From positions 1 to 64,000 of the forward strand of contig CM022368.1 in NCBI GenBank assembly GCA_011800155.1: 64,000 nucleotides of DNA. Direction: 5' to 3'. Under the pieces are notes generated by a model. That model was not told where the DNA came from. It worked only from the letters and a program-made list of their open reading frames with translations, and made no database searches. This DNA comes from Flammulina velutipes (lineage: Eukaryota > Basidiomycota > Agaricomycetes > Agaricales > Physalacriaceae). Each line of letters starts with the position of its first letter. Position 1 is the first letter of the stretch. Shown here in pieces: positions 35,122 through 47,475 of this stretch. The translations under genes and the position numbers were made by a program.

Positions 35122-36205
35122 TTGAACAAGTGTAAGGAACACGGTTGTTGGGTACATGGTTCAATCAGCCATTTATCAATTTGTACAGCTCGTTCATCTA
35201 CCCGAAATGCTAATACTCACCCTTTTATCTTTAGGTCGCCGACAGAACCTGGTTGAAATATTCGTCAACGATTCAAATTCCCGAAGGACGCTCCAAGTAC
35301 CAGTATGATGCTTTTATTTTATTCTGCAATAGGATGAATATTTGAAGAACTTGCCAGACCTACACCGCATCTCCAAACGTATCCAGAAGTCACAGGCATC
35401 CCTCGAAGACGTCGTTCGTGTATACCAGGTTGTTCAAAAAAATTTCGTTTAATTGAGACACGGTGATGTTCAACCTGGGGACTGGAGAGGTAGAAGGCGC
35501 TGAAGAACAACTTGTATCACTTTGGGTATCTTCGTTCTTTATCGTCCCTTCCTTACGACTTAATCTTACCCCTCTAGGAATACCAAACAAACCTGTCGGC
35601 CTACGCTGAAATGGTCGAGCAGACACTTGACCTGGAACAGTTGGATCACCACAGCTACGTTATAAAGCCTGACTTTGGCCCGAGGCTGAAAGAGTATGGG
35701 AAGCAGCTTCTCGAGGTAAGCCCTGTTTGCTTTCAGTTTGTATGGGTATAATCTGATAGGGTGTGGCCATTAGATACGGGATGGATTGGATGAGGAACAT
35801 GCTTCGGCCGGGGAAGATCTAGAGCTAGACTTGGATAAGAAGTTGCATCTAGAGAACAGCCAACAGTATGGCTATTGCTTCCGATTGACGAAGAGCGTGA
35901 GTACCTTCTCTTCATTCCAATTTGGCTGATGCAAGGCTCTATACTAGACGACACATTAGATTGCATCAGAGATCAGCAGCAAGGCCTGCGACAACAATTT
36001 CGCTATCGATACCCGCCCCGTTATGCATATCACTTCATCCATTCCTATTGCCAGGCGACGCTTAGGACACTGTGGACGCGCCTTACAAGTCGCATTATGA
36101 TATGTAAGTACTCCTTTCTTGGGAGTGTCATAATACTGACAAAACGGTACTTAGCCTCCTTTCGCTCGTTTTCCAATCTCGTCGCTAATCCGTCGACGCC
36201 TTAAC
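35122..36205 (+). pseudogene. MSH2 mismatch-repair gene fragment (connector, lever and clamp region)
   Basis: MSH2 recognises DNA mismatches as part of MutS-alpha/beta. Directly after PP1 sequence the reading becomes LNKCK, then [16 protein letters not shown], then after an intron [19 protein letters not shown] (35233 on), [20 protein letters not shown] (about 35337), TGEVEGAEEQLVSLW, LSAYAEMVEQTLDL (about 35600), YVIKPDFGPRLKE and [20 protein letters not shown] to [13 protein letters not shown] (about 35890). Introns remain at 35296, 35576, 35716 and about 35896. Breaks: a frame change after NKCKE and a stop after VYQVVQKN near 35450. Beyond 35900 similarity fades; ATPase motifs were not found. 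The N-terminal mismatch-binding domain is missing. Confidence 0.8.
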
Positions 36206-39200
36206 TACAACTTCACCACATCTTTCATCTCATTTGGGAGCCGTTTCCGATTCACTACCTCGGGGGAATGGACCTCTGTCAACGACTTTATCATTAACCG
36301 GTAAGGATGAACTCAATGTCATAATCGCCGATGCCACCTTTGCGGGTCACTCAATAGGCGCGATAGCATGACTACTAATGTATGTGAATGTCCGATATGG
36401 CTGTATTGGGCAAATACTGACAAGAACATCATGTAGCCTCTTATTTGAGAAATGACGAAAGTGGCTATAGATTCACCTACGCTGAACGCATCGTCACTGT
36501 AACTCCGACGTCTCATAGGCGCTACCATAGCTCTGCTTCGACGCGAATAAATCGACCACTACGCATTGTTTCAATTTCGACCCCCCGCCACACTTGGGTT
36601 TGAACCAAATTCCATTTTCGACACTGGCCACGAACGGACACGTCTGGCACCACGAATACAACCATTAGAATGATATGTAAGTCTTGGATCTCCTTAGTGT
36701 TTGCGAATAGTGATAGAATCTTAGACTCCCAGGCGCACATTTTTATAAAACCGCCATAACTTTGGATTGACCATACATATTGCTCAGCCAATGCTGGGCT
36801 CGACTAGATAACTCAATATACCCCCTCCAACGTGAACGACTAGTCGTTTCCCATCAATAACAAAATCGATGTTTCCCGTAGCCTGATGGTGTTTTTGACA
36901 ACGGCCACCTTCTTCGCGATGAGCTCCTCATTCCAGAGGCGATGGAGCGCGAGTCCGACATCACCAACCAGGGTGCTTGTGTGTTGTGTCCGGCCAGGAT
37001 TCATGCTAAAAATACTTCAGTGCTGAGCTGAGCATAGATAAATAGATAAATGTATACGCACACATTCCGGTGACGATGTCCTTGCATCATGCGAGCAAAT
37101 TAGTGCTTCTCTAGTGACGCAGCGCTATAGCCCAGCGCCTTGCTCCTTGCTGCAGCTCTTCTTGGGAAAGCATGCTGGTCAGTTCCCCGCCAACCGCTTC
37201 ACCAAGGTATGTCGTCAACTACCTCCATGGAGATCGCTTCAGGGCAGCACATCGTCTGTATGTCTAGCTAGTGGTGTTATCCAGGTGATGTGAGCCCATC
37301 TCCCAGGCTCTGCTTCGTACACTAGAGGCGGAGGATCAGTAAAAGATAATCGAACGGCATTAGAGCGCATACCGGTGAACTTCTCGAGCGGAATCATTGA
37401 TTCGTCGAATTTCTCGTATTTTGGATTGCGAACTCACAAGCCAAAACGGCGCAGAAAACATTCATTGGGAGAGAATCTGGAGATCGGACTCGCCGTGGGT
37501 CTCCAAGGATGTGGTTCGATATGCATGAGCCTGGAAAGGGCAAGTGCGTGGGAGATGCTGAAGAAATGGCCATAACGGTGCAGGAAACACAGTAAATAAC
37601 TATAGGGCACATCGGTAATGCGAAAGGGATGTGTACCGTAACAGTGGAAGGCGAGAGCTTTGGTGGGGAATGTATGGCTCCATCTTGTCGGGCTCCATGG
37701 CTGACTGTTCGTCGAGCAGAAGCCTCTGCGCTTGCATTCCGTAATGGTAATACCAGGCACAAATGAGGGACGGTGCGCTGATGCCAGACGGAATAGCAGG
37801 TGTGGAGAAAGACTTCTTGGAGGCTTGAGGATGAAGTAAAACAGCGAGGTGCATGACATTGGGGGGGTAAACTGAAAAGGTGTCGGTTGGGTAACAACTC
37901 GACAGGACGAAATGCTTACCTTGGTGTCAGTTTTTTTGTAGAACGAGGTTTGGTCTAGTAAAATGTTTTCATCGCAAAGCAAGTGTGACTCTTCGTCTCG
38001 GGAAGGTAACGTGCGACGCCTGGTGAAAGTTGCTTCCGTCTGGTTACAGTGTGAGAGAAATGCAATGTAATCTGGAGGGGAAGATGAGAGGATGGACGAA
38101 GGAGAAGGGATGGGCGCACCGCAGATCAGCCTAACGCAAAATCAATGGAGCACAGTAATAGTCCAAGTAGGATTACCATCAAGAGTGTCGTTCCGAACTA
38201 GAGAAGTCGTGAGACGACGGAAGATAGGAATGGAAAACAACGCACAGTAAAAACGAACAGTGCTATCCAGCTGAATAGCGCACGAGCATCAGATGGACGA
38301 CCGATGCATCATACGTCTTCAACGTCAGCGGACGCCAGTACGGCCAATCGTGTGGGTTAATGGCGGTGAGCTAGAGCTATTGGACTATATGCTGGCATCC
38401 GAGGGGCATTGTCGGGAGACCTACTATGAGAGGACACGATGAATACGGGTCAATAAGAGTTTGGGGGCGGCATACCTTTCGATTAAATGACGAGGACTTT
38501 GATGATACACATTTACGGCTGGCAGTGTCCAGCACGTGCAACAGAAAGAGTGTACGCGTAATTCAGATCTGGAAGACGAAACCCGTCTCCTAACGATAGC
38601 CATTCGAAACGATGCCAGGAGGATGCACACTGAAAACGAACATCTTTGACCAACATAGAGCCCGGTCCAGAGGAAGTGGTAAAGCAATTCAGCATGCATT
38701 ATGCCCCAATCCTTACAAACAGCTGTAAAAGCAATGTCAAACGAGTGTCCAAAGAAAGCGACGAATAAACGTACGTGCATATATCGAGCAAGGTAGGGTC
38801 GAAGGGAATGCTGGGGATAGCTCCAGCCTACGCATATCCCACCAACAAATGACCTGAGATGTGCTTGGAACGAATTTCACAATGTCGCAACCGCCATACT
38901 CTCTCCTCAGCGATCCAACTACGTTTGGTGTCCGTTTGTCATGCCTTCTATCCAAATCCTGCTCGACCAAGTTCCATTGAGCTCAACCTAACTGTCGGGC
39001 GCTTGAAGCCGCCGGAGAAGCAAGCGCTCCAGAACGGCAGATGCCATATTTCCATCTCTCGCAAAACTCCCTAGTTGATGACAGAGACGCATCGCTAGCT
39101 AGCTGGGGTGAAGGACTCCATGGAACGTCGCAAATGGCGATATGAGGAAGAAGGGATAGGCAGATAAAGTACGGGTGCGACAAACGTGCAGACAGAAAGA

Positions 39201-40684
39201 TGAGGGAGCAATTGACGTGTCTTGGGTGCGGTGTGGTACGGAGGGTGATACGATCGTAGACTGGGCAGCGGCTGGGGTCGTGCAACGGCCGATGGGGCAA
39301 TGATCATGCTCGAGAATGACTTCCCCCTTTGCCTAGAGGCAGAGAGCTGATCGTACATGTGTCAAACGATAGTTCTAAGCCGGATTCTGTTAGCGGTACG
39401 AAACGATAAGGCATAGAGCGAGCAATACCTTCGATACATGGAATCCTGAAGGTCTGGACGGAAATGCCTGACGCGGACGGAGACAGATACAACCGCAGAG
39501 TGTTTGTGGACTGATGATGATAACTTAAGAGGGAAGGGCATGGACAGTGATGTGACACATGTTACGTGCATCTCGCATCTCCTGCTCTCCTTCCTTCTGA
39601 GACTTGACTGGCGATGGCAGGACCCTCCACGAAGGCGAGCCGTCGGATGACAGACATGTGGCAATGAATATGCCCCCTCAGAGGGATCGAACCTCCCCAG
39701 TTGTTACACTGGGCTCCGAACAGCGAGGGGAAAAGAGCGAGGAGCGCATGTGAGAAGGATGCTAGTCATGACAGAAGCCTGCTCTACGTTAAATGCAAGG
39801 GCAAAAAAATGAACATCGACAGGCGCACCTTGAATGGTGCAGAAAGTGAAGGGTGAAGCGGCCATGTTGCCAACAATCGAAGCTGCAAGATACACTGCTC
39901 GCATCACTCTTCCAGGAGACGTAACGAAAGGCGAGCTGCCATGCAGTATTCATGATGTCGCCTAGTAGTGCACCTGCCCGAGGCCAACGCAATGGTGGAG
40001 GATTCAGACAAGGAAGACCTGGACATTGCTAGGACTGCCAATGCATCGATGACGCGGACATGTATTTACGACGCGCACAACGGACTCCGCAAATGCTCTT
40101 GCGAGATGGGATTGCTGAACCAGACAGGCTGCGATGCTTCTTGTGTCATCGGGTTCACCATTCGTAAGAGGAAGGAAGATAGGCTCTGTAAGTAATGGTA
40201 CGCCTGTCAAGCAGAAATTGATGGAGGAAATGTTGCGCGAACTGCGTCAGAAGAACGGGACGTTCGGCGTATGCGCTGTTATCTACTTGGATTTCAGTCA
40301 GCAAAGCCTTGGGTTGGAAAATGATGCTACGACGCACCAGAACCAGCGGCCAAACGAGCATCAGGGTTTGTTTAGGCGGCATCGACTCCTGTGAGTGTCT
40401 CCCAGCATGCAGCTGTTCGTTGCATATTGGCGTGGTGGTGATGGTTAAAAGCCAGATGATTGAAGTGGGCAAAAAGTAGGAACTACTGTCCGGATGCCCG
40501 GATCAATTTGCACTTACTCATGTGGCCATATTCGAATAGAACACCTTCGTACCTTCCCCCTCAAGCTAAGTCCGAGCCAGATTACAACGCGGGCTCGAAG
40601 CTTCCCCAGATTGCTCACTGTCCATCTCTGTCCATCTTAAATTGTGCCACTGGCCAGCGACCTGCCCTTTTTAGGCACGAAATA
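36206..40684. other. 4.5 kb without a recognisable gene
   Basis: Minus frames of 70-182 codons cluster at 37394-37982, 38424-38780 and 38983-39990. Those at 37394-37982 overlap in three frames with similar Ser/Pro/His-rich composition, typical of shadows. Segments near 39990-39720 (minus) are hydrophobic (GDIMNTAWQLAFRYVSW, then FTFCTIQGA) and faintly recall fungal seven-helix receptors, too weakly to call. Plus frames at 39968-40394 are unrecognised. Confidence 0.3.
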
Positions 40685-43560
40685 ATGACAGGGAAGTTAA
40701 CATCAACCCAAACGACAGCATCTGCTTCGTCGACAAGTACTACACAGTTTTTGGCCTGCCTCCGATGTCGCTCCAAGAAGGCTAGATGCGACAATGTACA
40801 GTCCGGTTGCGGAACATGCTCAAAGGCAAATACAGACTGTGTTCGGCCAAGCGGACGAAGGAGGAAGCGTACACGCAAAGAGATGGAAGACGCGGAAAAG
40901 GAGGATTCCAGAAGGCAAGGACACTATAACGAAGATAGAACCCCAGTGCGTTAGCGACTTTCCTTGACTTCAAACGGTCTGACACTTGGTTCTTAGGAAT
41001 ATAATATTTTTCAACGAACGCGGTACCCAGTAGCATTTACATTGCCACACACATTGCCATATTCCCAGACAACGAGCATTCCACTGCAAACCGGTGTCCT
41101 GATGAATGCAAAATACGAAGATACACAAACCTCTATACCACCACCCCTGCCTGTGTCGTCTTCCCAAAATCTCGAAGCTGGAAAGATGGTTGAAGCTCTC
41201 AGTCGTCAGATGGCTTATTTGGAGGGTGATCCAGGCCAGAGCAAATTTTTCAAAGTGCATTATGTTCGTATTTCTCAGATCTTTCATCATGTCCTGCTAA
41301 CTTTGTCGATAGTACCGCTTTGTACGTCTATTTCCGCAAATAGTTGCTCTCTCTACTGAATCAGCATAGTCCGGACGCACTGCCATTCATCCAGGATTCA
41401 ACAGGATCGTTATCAAGCTAAAGAGTTCTGCTGTCACATCACTAGCAAACTCGCCAACGGCTTCGAGGGGATCCGGGACAGATCACTGTTCTCCCACAGA
41501 GCCTGAATGGGAATCTATCTCAGGACTCTCGCCTGACTATTCCTTGATTGAGATGTTCTTTTTGTATTTTGGACAACACTTCCCTTTTCTACGCCGAGCT
41601 CAGGTGGAAGAAAGGATCCAAACGTACGTTATGTGGGCCAGGTTATATCAGGGATCTCACCATAGCACAGTGATACCATGTCCGCTTTTCTCCTGCTTGC
41701 AATGAACGCCCTGGCAGTGCGGTATGATGAAGTCTCTTAGTGATGCGCAGTAATCTTACGTTTAGCAGGTTCGCTCACCAGTCACATCGAAAGGCATCAC
41801 AGTATATCACTGCTGCTTGGAATCTGGTTCCTCCTCTATTACGACTGCCATCAACTGATGTAGCTGCGGGTCTCCTACTTCTATCATGGGCTGAATTTGG
41901 AGAGGTGCGATTTGTTCACTTGTGTGCTTTTGCCATTTTCTCAACTTGTATCTCAGAATTCAGAGAGTGGGTTGTGGGTAAGGCTATGTCAACGGTGTCA
42001 GTCAACATGTTCTCACAAATTACAGAATTTCTCTGGGCTCGCCATTCGGATGGCGCTTGACCTTGGACTGCACAAAGTATGTAATGTATCATTCGCCTGA
42101 TGTCTATCCTGATGCTCCAATAGAGTGATGTCGATCCAAATACCTCTGAGGATGACAATGTTTGCTCTGGGAAGCTTTTGTTCTGGAGCCTGTTCCTAAT
42201 TGTTCGCTTCGCCTTCTACAACATAAGCCTCTGCATACTAACTTTGGTGTAGGATCGAATCCTCGCTTTCGGCACTGGTCGATCTGTAACCATTGGAGAA
42301 GATCTCATCGAGCTTCCATTGCCGACGGACATGGACATGCTTGATTCACCCGCTCCTAGCGGCTGCATGTCACCCTTCGTTCAAGTGATTCGACTCTTCT
42401 CGTTAGCAGGGAGGATCGCGAATATCCTAGTAAGACACTAATCCAAGTCTCGTCTGACCAACGCTAATGGCCTTCGTCCAGAATGGCTCTCAAGGGTGTC
42501 CTCGAACCTTGGTAACAGAACTTGCGGCATATAGTCCCGAGGCTTTGCAGACCTTACAGAATCAACTCGGGGAGTTTCTTGGCCAGCTACCTCCGAGCCT
42601 CACGTACGTGTTATCTCCGGAGACATATACAGTTCCTCATGATATCTTTCAGCTGGTCCGTTGAAAACTTCGAGATGCAATCAGCTGCCCATCAAGGCGT
42701 GAGTATGAATCATATTTCTATCGTGCTAGACTAAGATGTTTCTAGGGTATATTCTTGTTCCTCCACCTCTGGGCGAACGCCGTTCTAGCTCTCATACATC
42801 ATCCAAACCTCGGTCGAAGACTCAGTGGAATGGAAACCCCGGTCTCTGCAGGCGTCAACTGCTCTATCAAACTTTCTCTTGCCTCTTCGCGCCAAATAGC
42901 AGATTGTCTTATTTTTGCCGATCTATTTGATGCAGCATCGTACTGCGCAACACCTTTCATCAACCAATGCCTTTTTATCGCAGGCGTAGCATTTGTTCAC
43001 GACGTTCAGTCGGAGGAGACGTTGATTGGCCTTCATAGTGATTTCATCACAGGCCTTGTGAAACAGAATCTCTCTGCAATTATGAAGGCTCTCAAGAGGA
43101 TGGAACTCTACTGGAGCGGGCTTGGGTATATCATAAATGTAAGTGTTCTCCAGATATCATGACGGTCTAACCTAACATCTGCCGTAGGTTCTTGAACAGA
43201 GAGCTAGTGGTCGAGGATGGTCGAAGGTTGACTTCTCGATAACGTCTGACCAAACATCAAACTTTATATCGTTGCCAGACACTGGTATCCTGAGGCGCCT
43301 GACTGGTGTCAGAGGACCACACTCAACTGGTAGCAGTCCGAAGGATTCTCTTTCTGAGAGTGGGCTACCACCTCCTAGCCAACTGCTCGCTGATCCAGAA
43401 TCAACCAGTGAGTGTACCGTTTCATATCGATAATTACGCTAACAGCCAAGTAGATTGGTCATTCGAGTCACTCCTTTCGTCTTATCAAGTGGAGGAGGTA
43501 ACAGCCTCAGCCACTGGGCTTGATTTCTTAAACATGTTCCCGGAGGGTTTTACGTGGTAA
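40685..43560 (+). CDS. Zn2Cys6 fungal transcription factor
   Basis: ATG 40685 opens MTGKLTSTQTT. The binuclear zinc cluster follows at residues about 25-50 as CLRCRSKKARC...C..C......C with spacing C-x2-C-x6-C-x6-C-x2-C-x6-C, then a basic linker RRRKRTRKEMED. About ten short introns later come segments of the fungal-specific transcription factor domain (PF04082): LIEMFFLYFGQHFPFL (about 41555), SAFLLLAMNAL, LAIRMALDLGLHK (about 42040), EDLIELPLPTDMDMLD (about 42305), LFLHLWANAVLALIHHPN (about 42750) and a C-terminal FLNMFPEGFTW ending at TAA 43558-43560. Total length about 750-800 residues, normal for the family. No lesion was noticed, in contrast to most neighbours. Target genes unknown; no adjacent metabolic cluster is evident. 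Confidence 0.85.
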
Positions 43561-46500
43561 TTTGTCGCTCTGTATCGTATCTGCACTCTGTCTAGCTATC
43601 TGTATCTGTATAATTTGTAGTTCGTATTGATCGTATGCATTGGGAAGCATCTTGTCCGGTGGCATAGGCTGCTGCCTCTTCCAGGCGCGGAGCATGACAC
43701 GAGCTTGCAGTTTCCTTGATCAAATGCGGCTTGATCTTACGAAGCTCGCGTACTTCTTCTTCTGGAGTATGCCTTTCGACGAGGGCGACTTCTCGCAGAT
43801 CAGAATTTGGATGATGGATTTTCGCGAATAAACATACCGTCGACGATCTCTGGCGAAGATCTAGTGGGCGCTTGCTCCGCAATATCCGCTTCTACTTATT
43901 GTCGTCCCATCATCCCAAAGGTCCATGTATGCCAAGTTAGAGCTCCACACGACTCGTTCGCCTGCCTGGAGGAGATTGGGAACATGATCCGCGGACAATA
44001 TCGCAATGGGCTTCGACGACCTCGCAAGGATTCTGGGGCACCTCCTTGGTTTTCATCGTCTCCATTACGGGCCTGACATTCCTCCAGGCTGAGAGCCGGA
44101 ACCGCTGTAATCCGTGTCGTCGATGGGATAGACGACACCACGAAATATGCAGAACGGACAAAAAGACAAGTCACTCGTGCGACGAGTTATGAGGGTTTTC
44201 TTGGAAATGCATCTAGATTTGGTCGCCCCAATGATCTCGTTGACTGAGCGCAGCACAATCCCGACCTAGAAAATGGTATTAGATTCAGCATAAAACAGGG
44301 GGAGAAGACGTACCAAGCCATGGGTAGAAATATACCGTATTGTAACACCGGCCGATAACATACAAATCGACATGAATTTCTGCCAGATAAGTGTGGCAGG
44401 CAACGGGGCAAGTGTCCTGGACAGGATACCTGTTGCAAGTTTTCGGCAAGGCGCTTGACTGTCCAAGAGTACAGCATGCATACCCTGAGCGAAAGGTAGC
44501 AGAGCAGGGATGGCGTACGGGAGTCCGCGCAAGCCAAGACCTGATTCGTCGTCGGGGTTTGCAGCGAGACCATCTTCACGGATGACGATAGTATAGCCTA
44601 GCCCTTCAGTTGCTTCGGGCGCGGTAGTCCTGCTGAATGATTGTTCCTTCAGCGTCTGTTCGAAGTGTTGAAAATGCGACGTCTGCTCCAAGATACGGAG
44701 GGCCTAGATGAGAATCGGCTTTCTGAAGATAGGTAGAAATTCGTCCAGGTGTGGGATGGCTGATGCTGGCAGCTACCAGACGGGGAAGATTATTCCGTCA
44801 GTGGGCATGTCTTGCACGAATAGGGAAGAAGGCAAGCTGGCTACGGAGAGCGTGTACGTCGTCGTCGTCGTCGTGATGAAAGGGTAGTTGTCTGTCCTAC
44901 GGCGATACGGACTGGGACGGAAAGACTAGGTACGATATGAGCATGTAAGTCTTTACACAATCTTCGGGAAGACGCACATCGAGCCCAGCAGTGCCGTGTA
45001 GTCATCCCTCCAGAGTGTTACGCGGTCTCATCGCAAAACTCGAAGCATGGAGCGCGACGACTGTCTCGGGAGGAAGAGTGACTGACTAATGCATGGCTTG
45101 GGGCAGCCAGCGGATTTTGCCATCGGGGATGGAGTCTCCTATGGACCAGCGTGGATACCAGCACTAGGCGCGCAGAACGGGGCTGAAAGCAAGGCTAGAG
45201 GGAACGAAGATGAGCGCTGAAGACGAAGTATTGGCATCGAAGATGGTGGGGAGAGTAAGGTATCGGGCCGGTCTTCCGCGCCTTGTCGCGAGACGTCCTT
45301 TATCTCTTTCAAAGCGAAGCGTAGGGGAATACCTGGGGAATACTACCACGTACGTCTGGTAAACTCGCATTTTGTCTCGCAGTTCTGCGGGGGATGAAAA
45401 GGTCAAGAGCTCGGAGAGAATAGACGGAACAGCCATGAGAGACGATGCGAAAAGCAGGATCAGACTCTTCATGGCGTCGAGGTGGCAGTGGAGGATGCAA
45501 GTCGGGAGAAACTGCAGACTCGTAGCAGCGTGCACGCCAACATGCACCGTGACGATCTTAGATTCTACACTTCCCAGTTCTCACGTTCTTTCGTGGTGTG
45601 GTATAGCACGAACATACTTTTGATCCACATTAAGCGATAGATAGATATACCGTACGATACACCCTCGCAGTTTCGAATACGTTTCGCGTCGAGGACGGCA
45701 TGGAGCGAGACATGAATATCAAGTATCCAGATATCGTGCCACATGACTGTAGCGAGCTGCGAGCAGCTGCCTGGCGACTTCGGGAGAGCTCCACGTTGAC
45801 TTTGGTCGATGTCAAATCTCCATCTCTCGACCCAAGAAAATCTCCCGAGTCGATGACGGGCGTGCTGCATGGACCTGGTCGAAGGAATATGCACCAAAAC
45901 TATCGCCATGGGGAATATGGGTATGTCAGCGAAGAGAAAGACGGGTCTGATAGATAGAGCCAAGGTGAAAATGGGACATAGGCGGGGAGAGAAACTCAAT
46001 TGCGACGACATTGAGTCCTTGGAGCGAGGCGAAGCTACAGTCGCACTCTGAACGACGATAATGTCATGCGACCGCCTGTGGACCTTTCCGCGGTATTTGA
46101 TACTCAATATCTAGCGGCTCCTTAGCGCTTAGCAGTAGATCAAGGTGTGGAATAGAATGGACATACCTTCAAGTCATGGAATCTGTTTGAAGGTCGCCGA
46201 CAGGAATGCGCTGGCGCAGATGGAGGCAGATGTATGCGCGGTATCGGCCTAGTGGACGGGCATCCTGGGCGAGCGTCAGCTTCACTTCCGTTCCTTTGAG
46301 CAGCGTACGCACGGGGGTTCCAACATCGACGAGAGCTATCATCGTCACTCACTTTTACGTGTTTGCACGTATCCCTGCCTTCCATTTCGTCTTGGGCGGG
46401 GACAGCTATCCTTGAATCCGTTTTCCATGCTATCTCTAGCCGATCTCCGTGATTACACCTCCGGATATGAGCGAGTGGAAGCCAGGGATTGTAATGTTGT

Positions 46501-46699
46501 GAGCTAGGCGCAAACGATATGCAGCTGGACGCTTGCCTGTACGAAAACTTCCAAGCTGACGCTCGTGCATAGACTAGCACCCAGAGCAAGATTCAATTGT
46601 ATCCTGGTCGAGAGAGCCGCGAAATACGCTCCGGATGGTGGTTTTCTCGTGTCGCCCTTCGTATACGGTCCGGCGATTTCGTGCGCGCATAGTAAAACT
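43561..46699. other. 3.1 kb without a recognisable gene
   Basis: Overlapping minus frames at 43592-44691, 45164-45547, 45565-46107 and 46140-46589 lack domains. A (GTC)n-like run gtcgtcgtcgtcgtc lies at 44858. The stretch may hold decayed sequence; nothing can be named. Confidence 0.3.
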
Positions 46700-47130
46700 G
46701 GAAGTTAGGTCGAAGGGAACGCTTCTGGGTGCGGAATTAGACCGCTGTGCACGGTGAAAATCTTCTCGTCAACGATAGCGGCGATCAGTAAGCAGTTGAA
46801 GCTTGGTGAAGGTCTCCCAGAGTTTGATGTTGTATCGCCGTTTGCCTGGGAAGGGTAAGTAAGATGAGGTGGGAGGAAGGGAGCAACGTACATTCGTCCC
46901 AGAAACCGTAAATACGATTTATACTGGCGCATTCTGGGTTGCTGCGGAGGATGAAGAAGTTCTCGGAGTACTTGATCTTGTACACAAGGAGGAGGCAAAT
47001 GGTCTCGAGTGAATGTCTTCTGGGAGGAATCCACCGTACTCGAAGAGGCGCAGGGGGTCGTATGAGCTCTTCGATGGGCGCATCCTTCGGCTGAGGCGAA
47101 GGCGACGACGGCTCGTTTCCCAAGGTTCAT
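46700..47130 (-). pseudogene. Protein phosphatase 1 fragment, N-terminal/middle part, broken
   Basis: Minus order: [15 protein letters not shown], then directly [39 protein letters not shown], after an intron [12 protein letters not shown], then IAAIVDEKIFTVHSG and loss of similarity near 46720. PP1 is expected to have about 15 residues including GDYVDRG between FPPE and SLETI; these are deleted, and the catalytic GNHE has become SNPE. A frameshift precedes the [10 protein letters not shown] segment. Two metal-ligand motifs are therefore gone and the product would be inactive. It overlaps the other PP1 fragment only around IAAI(I/V)DEKIFT, so together the two cover most of a PP1 gene. It lies divergently about 280 bases from the transportin start. 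Confidence 0.8.
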
Positions 47131-47314
47131 CGCGCCAGGCCTCTTGAGTATTACCTGGAGATGAGTCAGATGGACGAAAAAAGGAAGAAAAAATTGTGAC
47201 ATACCGCGCGCGCCTTGGTGCAGATTTAATGTTGTACTCATGCGGTTGGACGGGTTAGGAAAGTCAGACGCAGGCAGAATAAAACAGTGCAGGCTTCACC
47301 AAGTGGCCGGGAAG

Positions 47315-47475
47315 AGGGCGGCTGGTTGTCCTCAAATAAATACAAACAAGGACGGCGACCTTTGCTTCCACCCTCTTCTCTTCCGAGCGCGTTTTCTTGT
47401 TGAGGAATGGCATCGTGGACGCCCGACCCTAGCGGTCTCGCGCAGATTCTGCAAACAATCCACGAATCAATGGAT
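47315..47475 (+). repeat. Inverted copy of the transportin 5' region at 34545-34700
   Basis: In reverse complement this matches the other locus over the upstream DNA (tgtttgtatttatttgagga against tgtttgtatctatttgagga; gaaaacgcgctcggaagaga in both) and the first exon. Identity is roughly 80 percent by eye, much lower than between the big arms. Confidence 0.8.

Noticed and set aside
37394..37982. Three overlapping minus frames of 84-182 codons that look like a gene
   Set aside because: All three frames have the same Ser/Pro/His-rich composition and none has a domain, so no frame can be chosen.
39660..39735. tRNA-like fold on the minus strand: TTCGATC loop, a hairpin around GTAACA and complementary ends (cccctc/gagggg)
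   Set aside because: The D-arm region is only about 11 bases and the variable region is missing, so it does not fit a tRNA. At best it is a degraded tRNA or chance.
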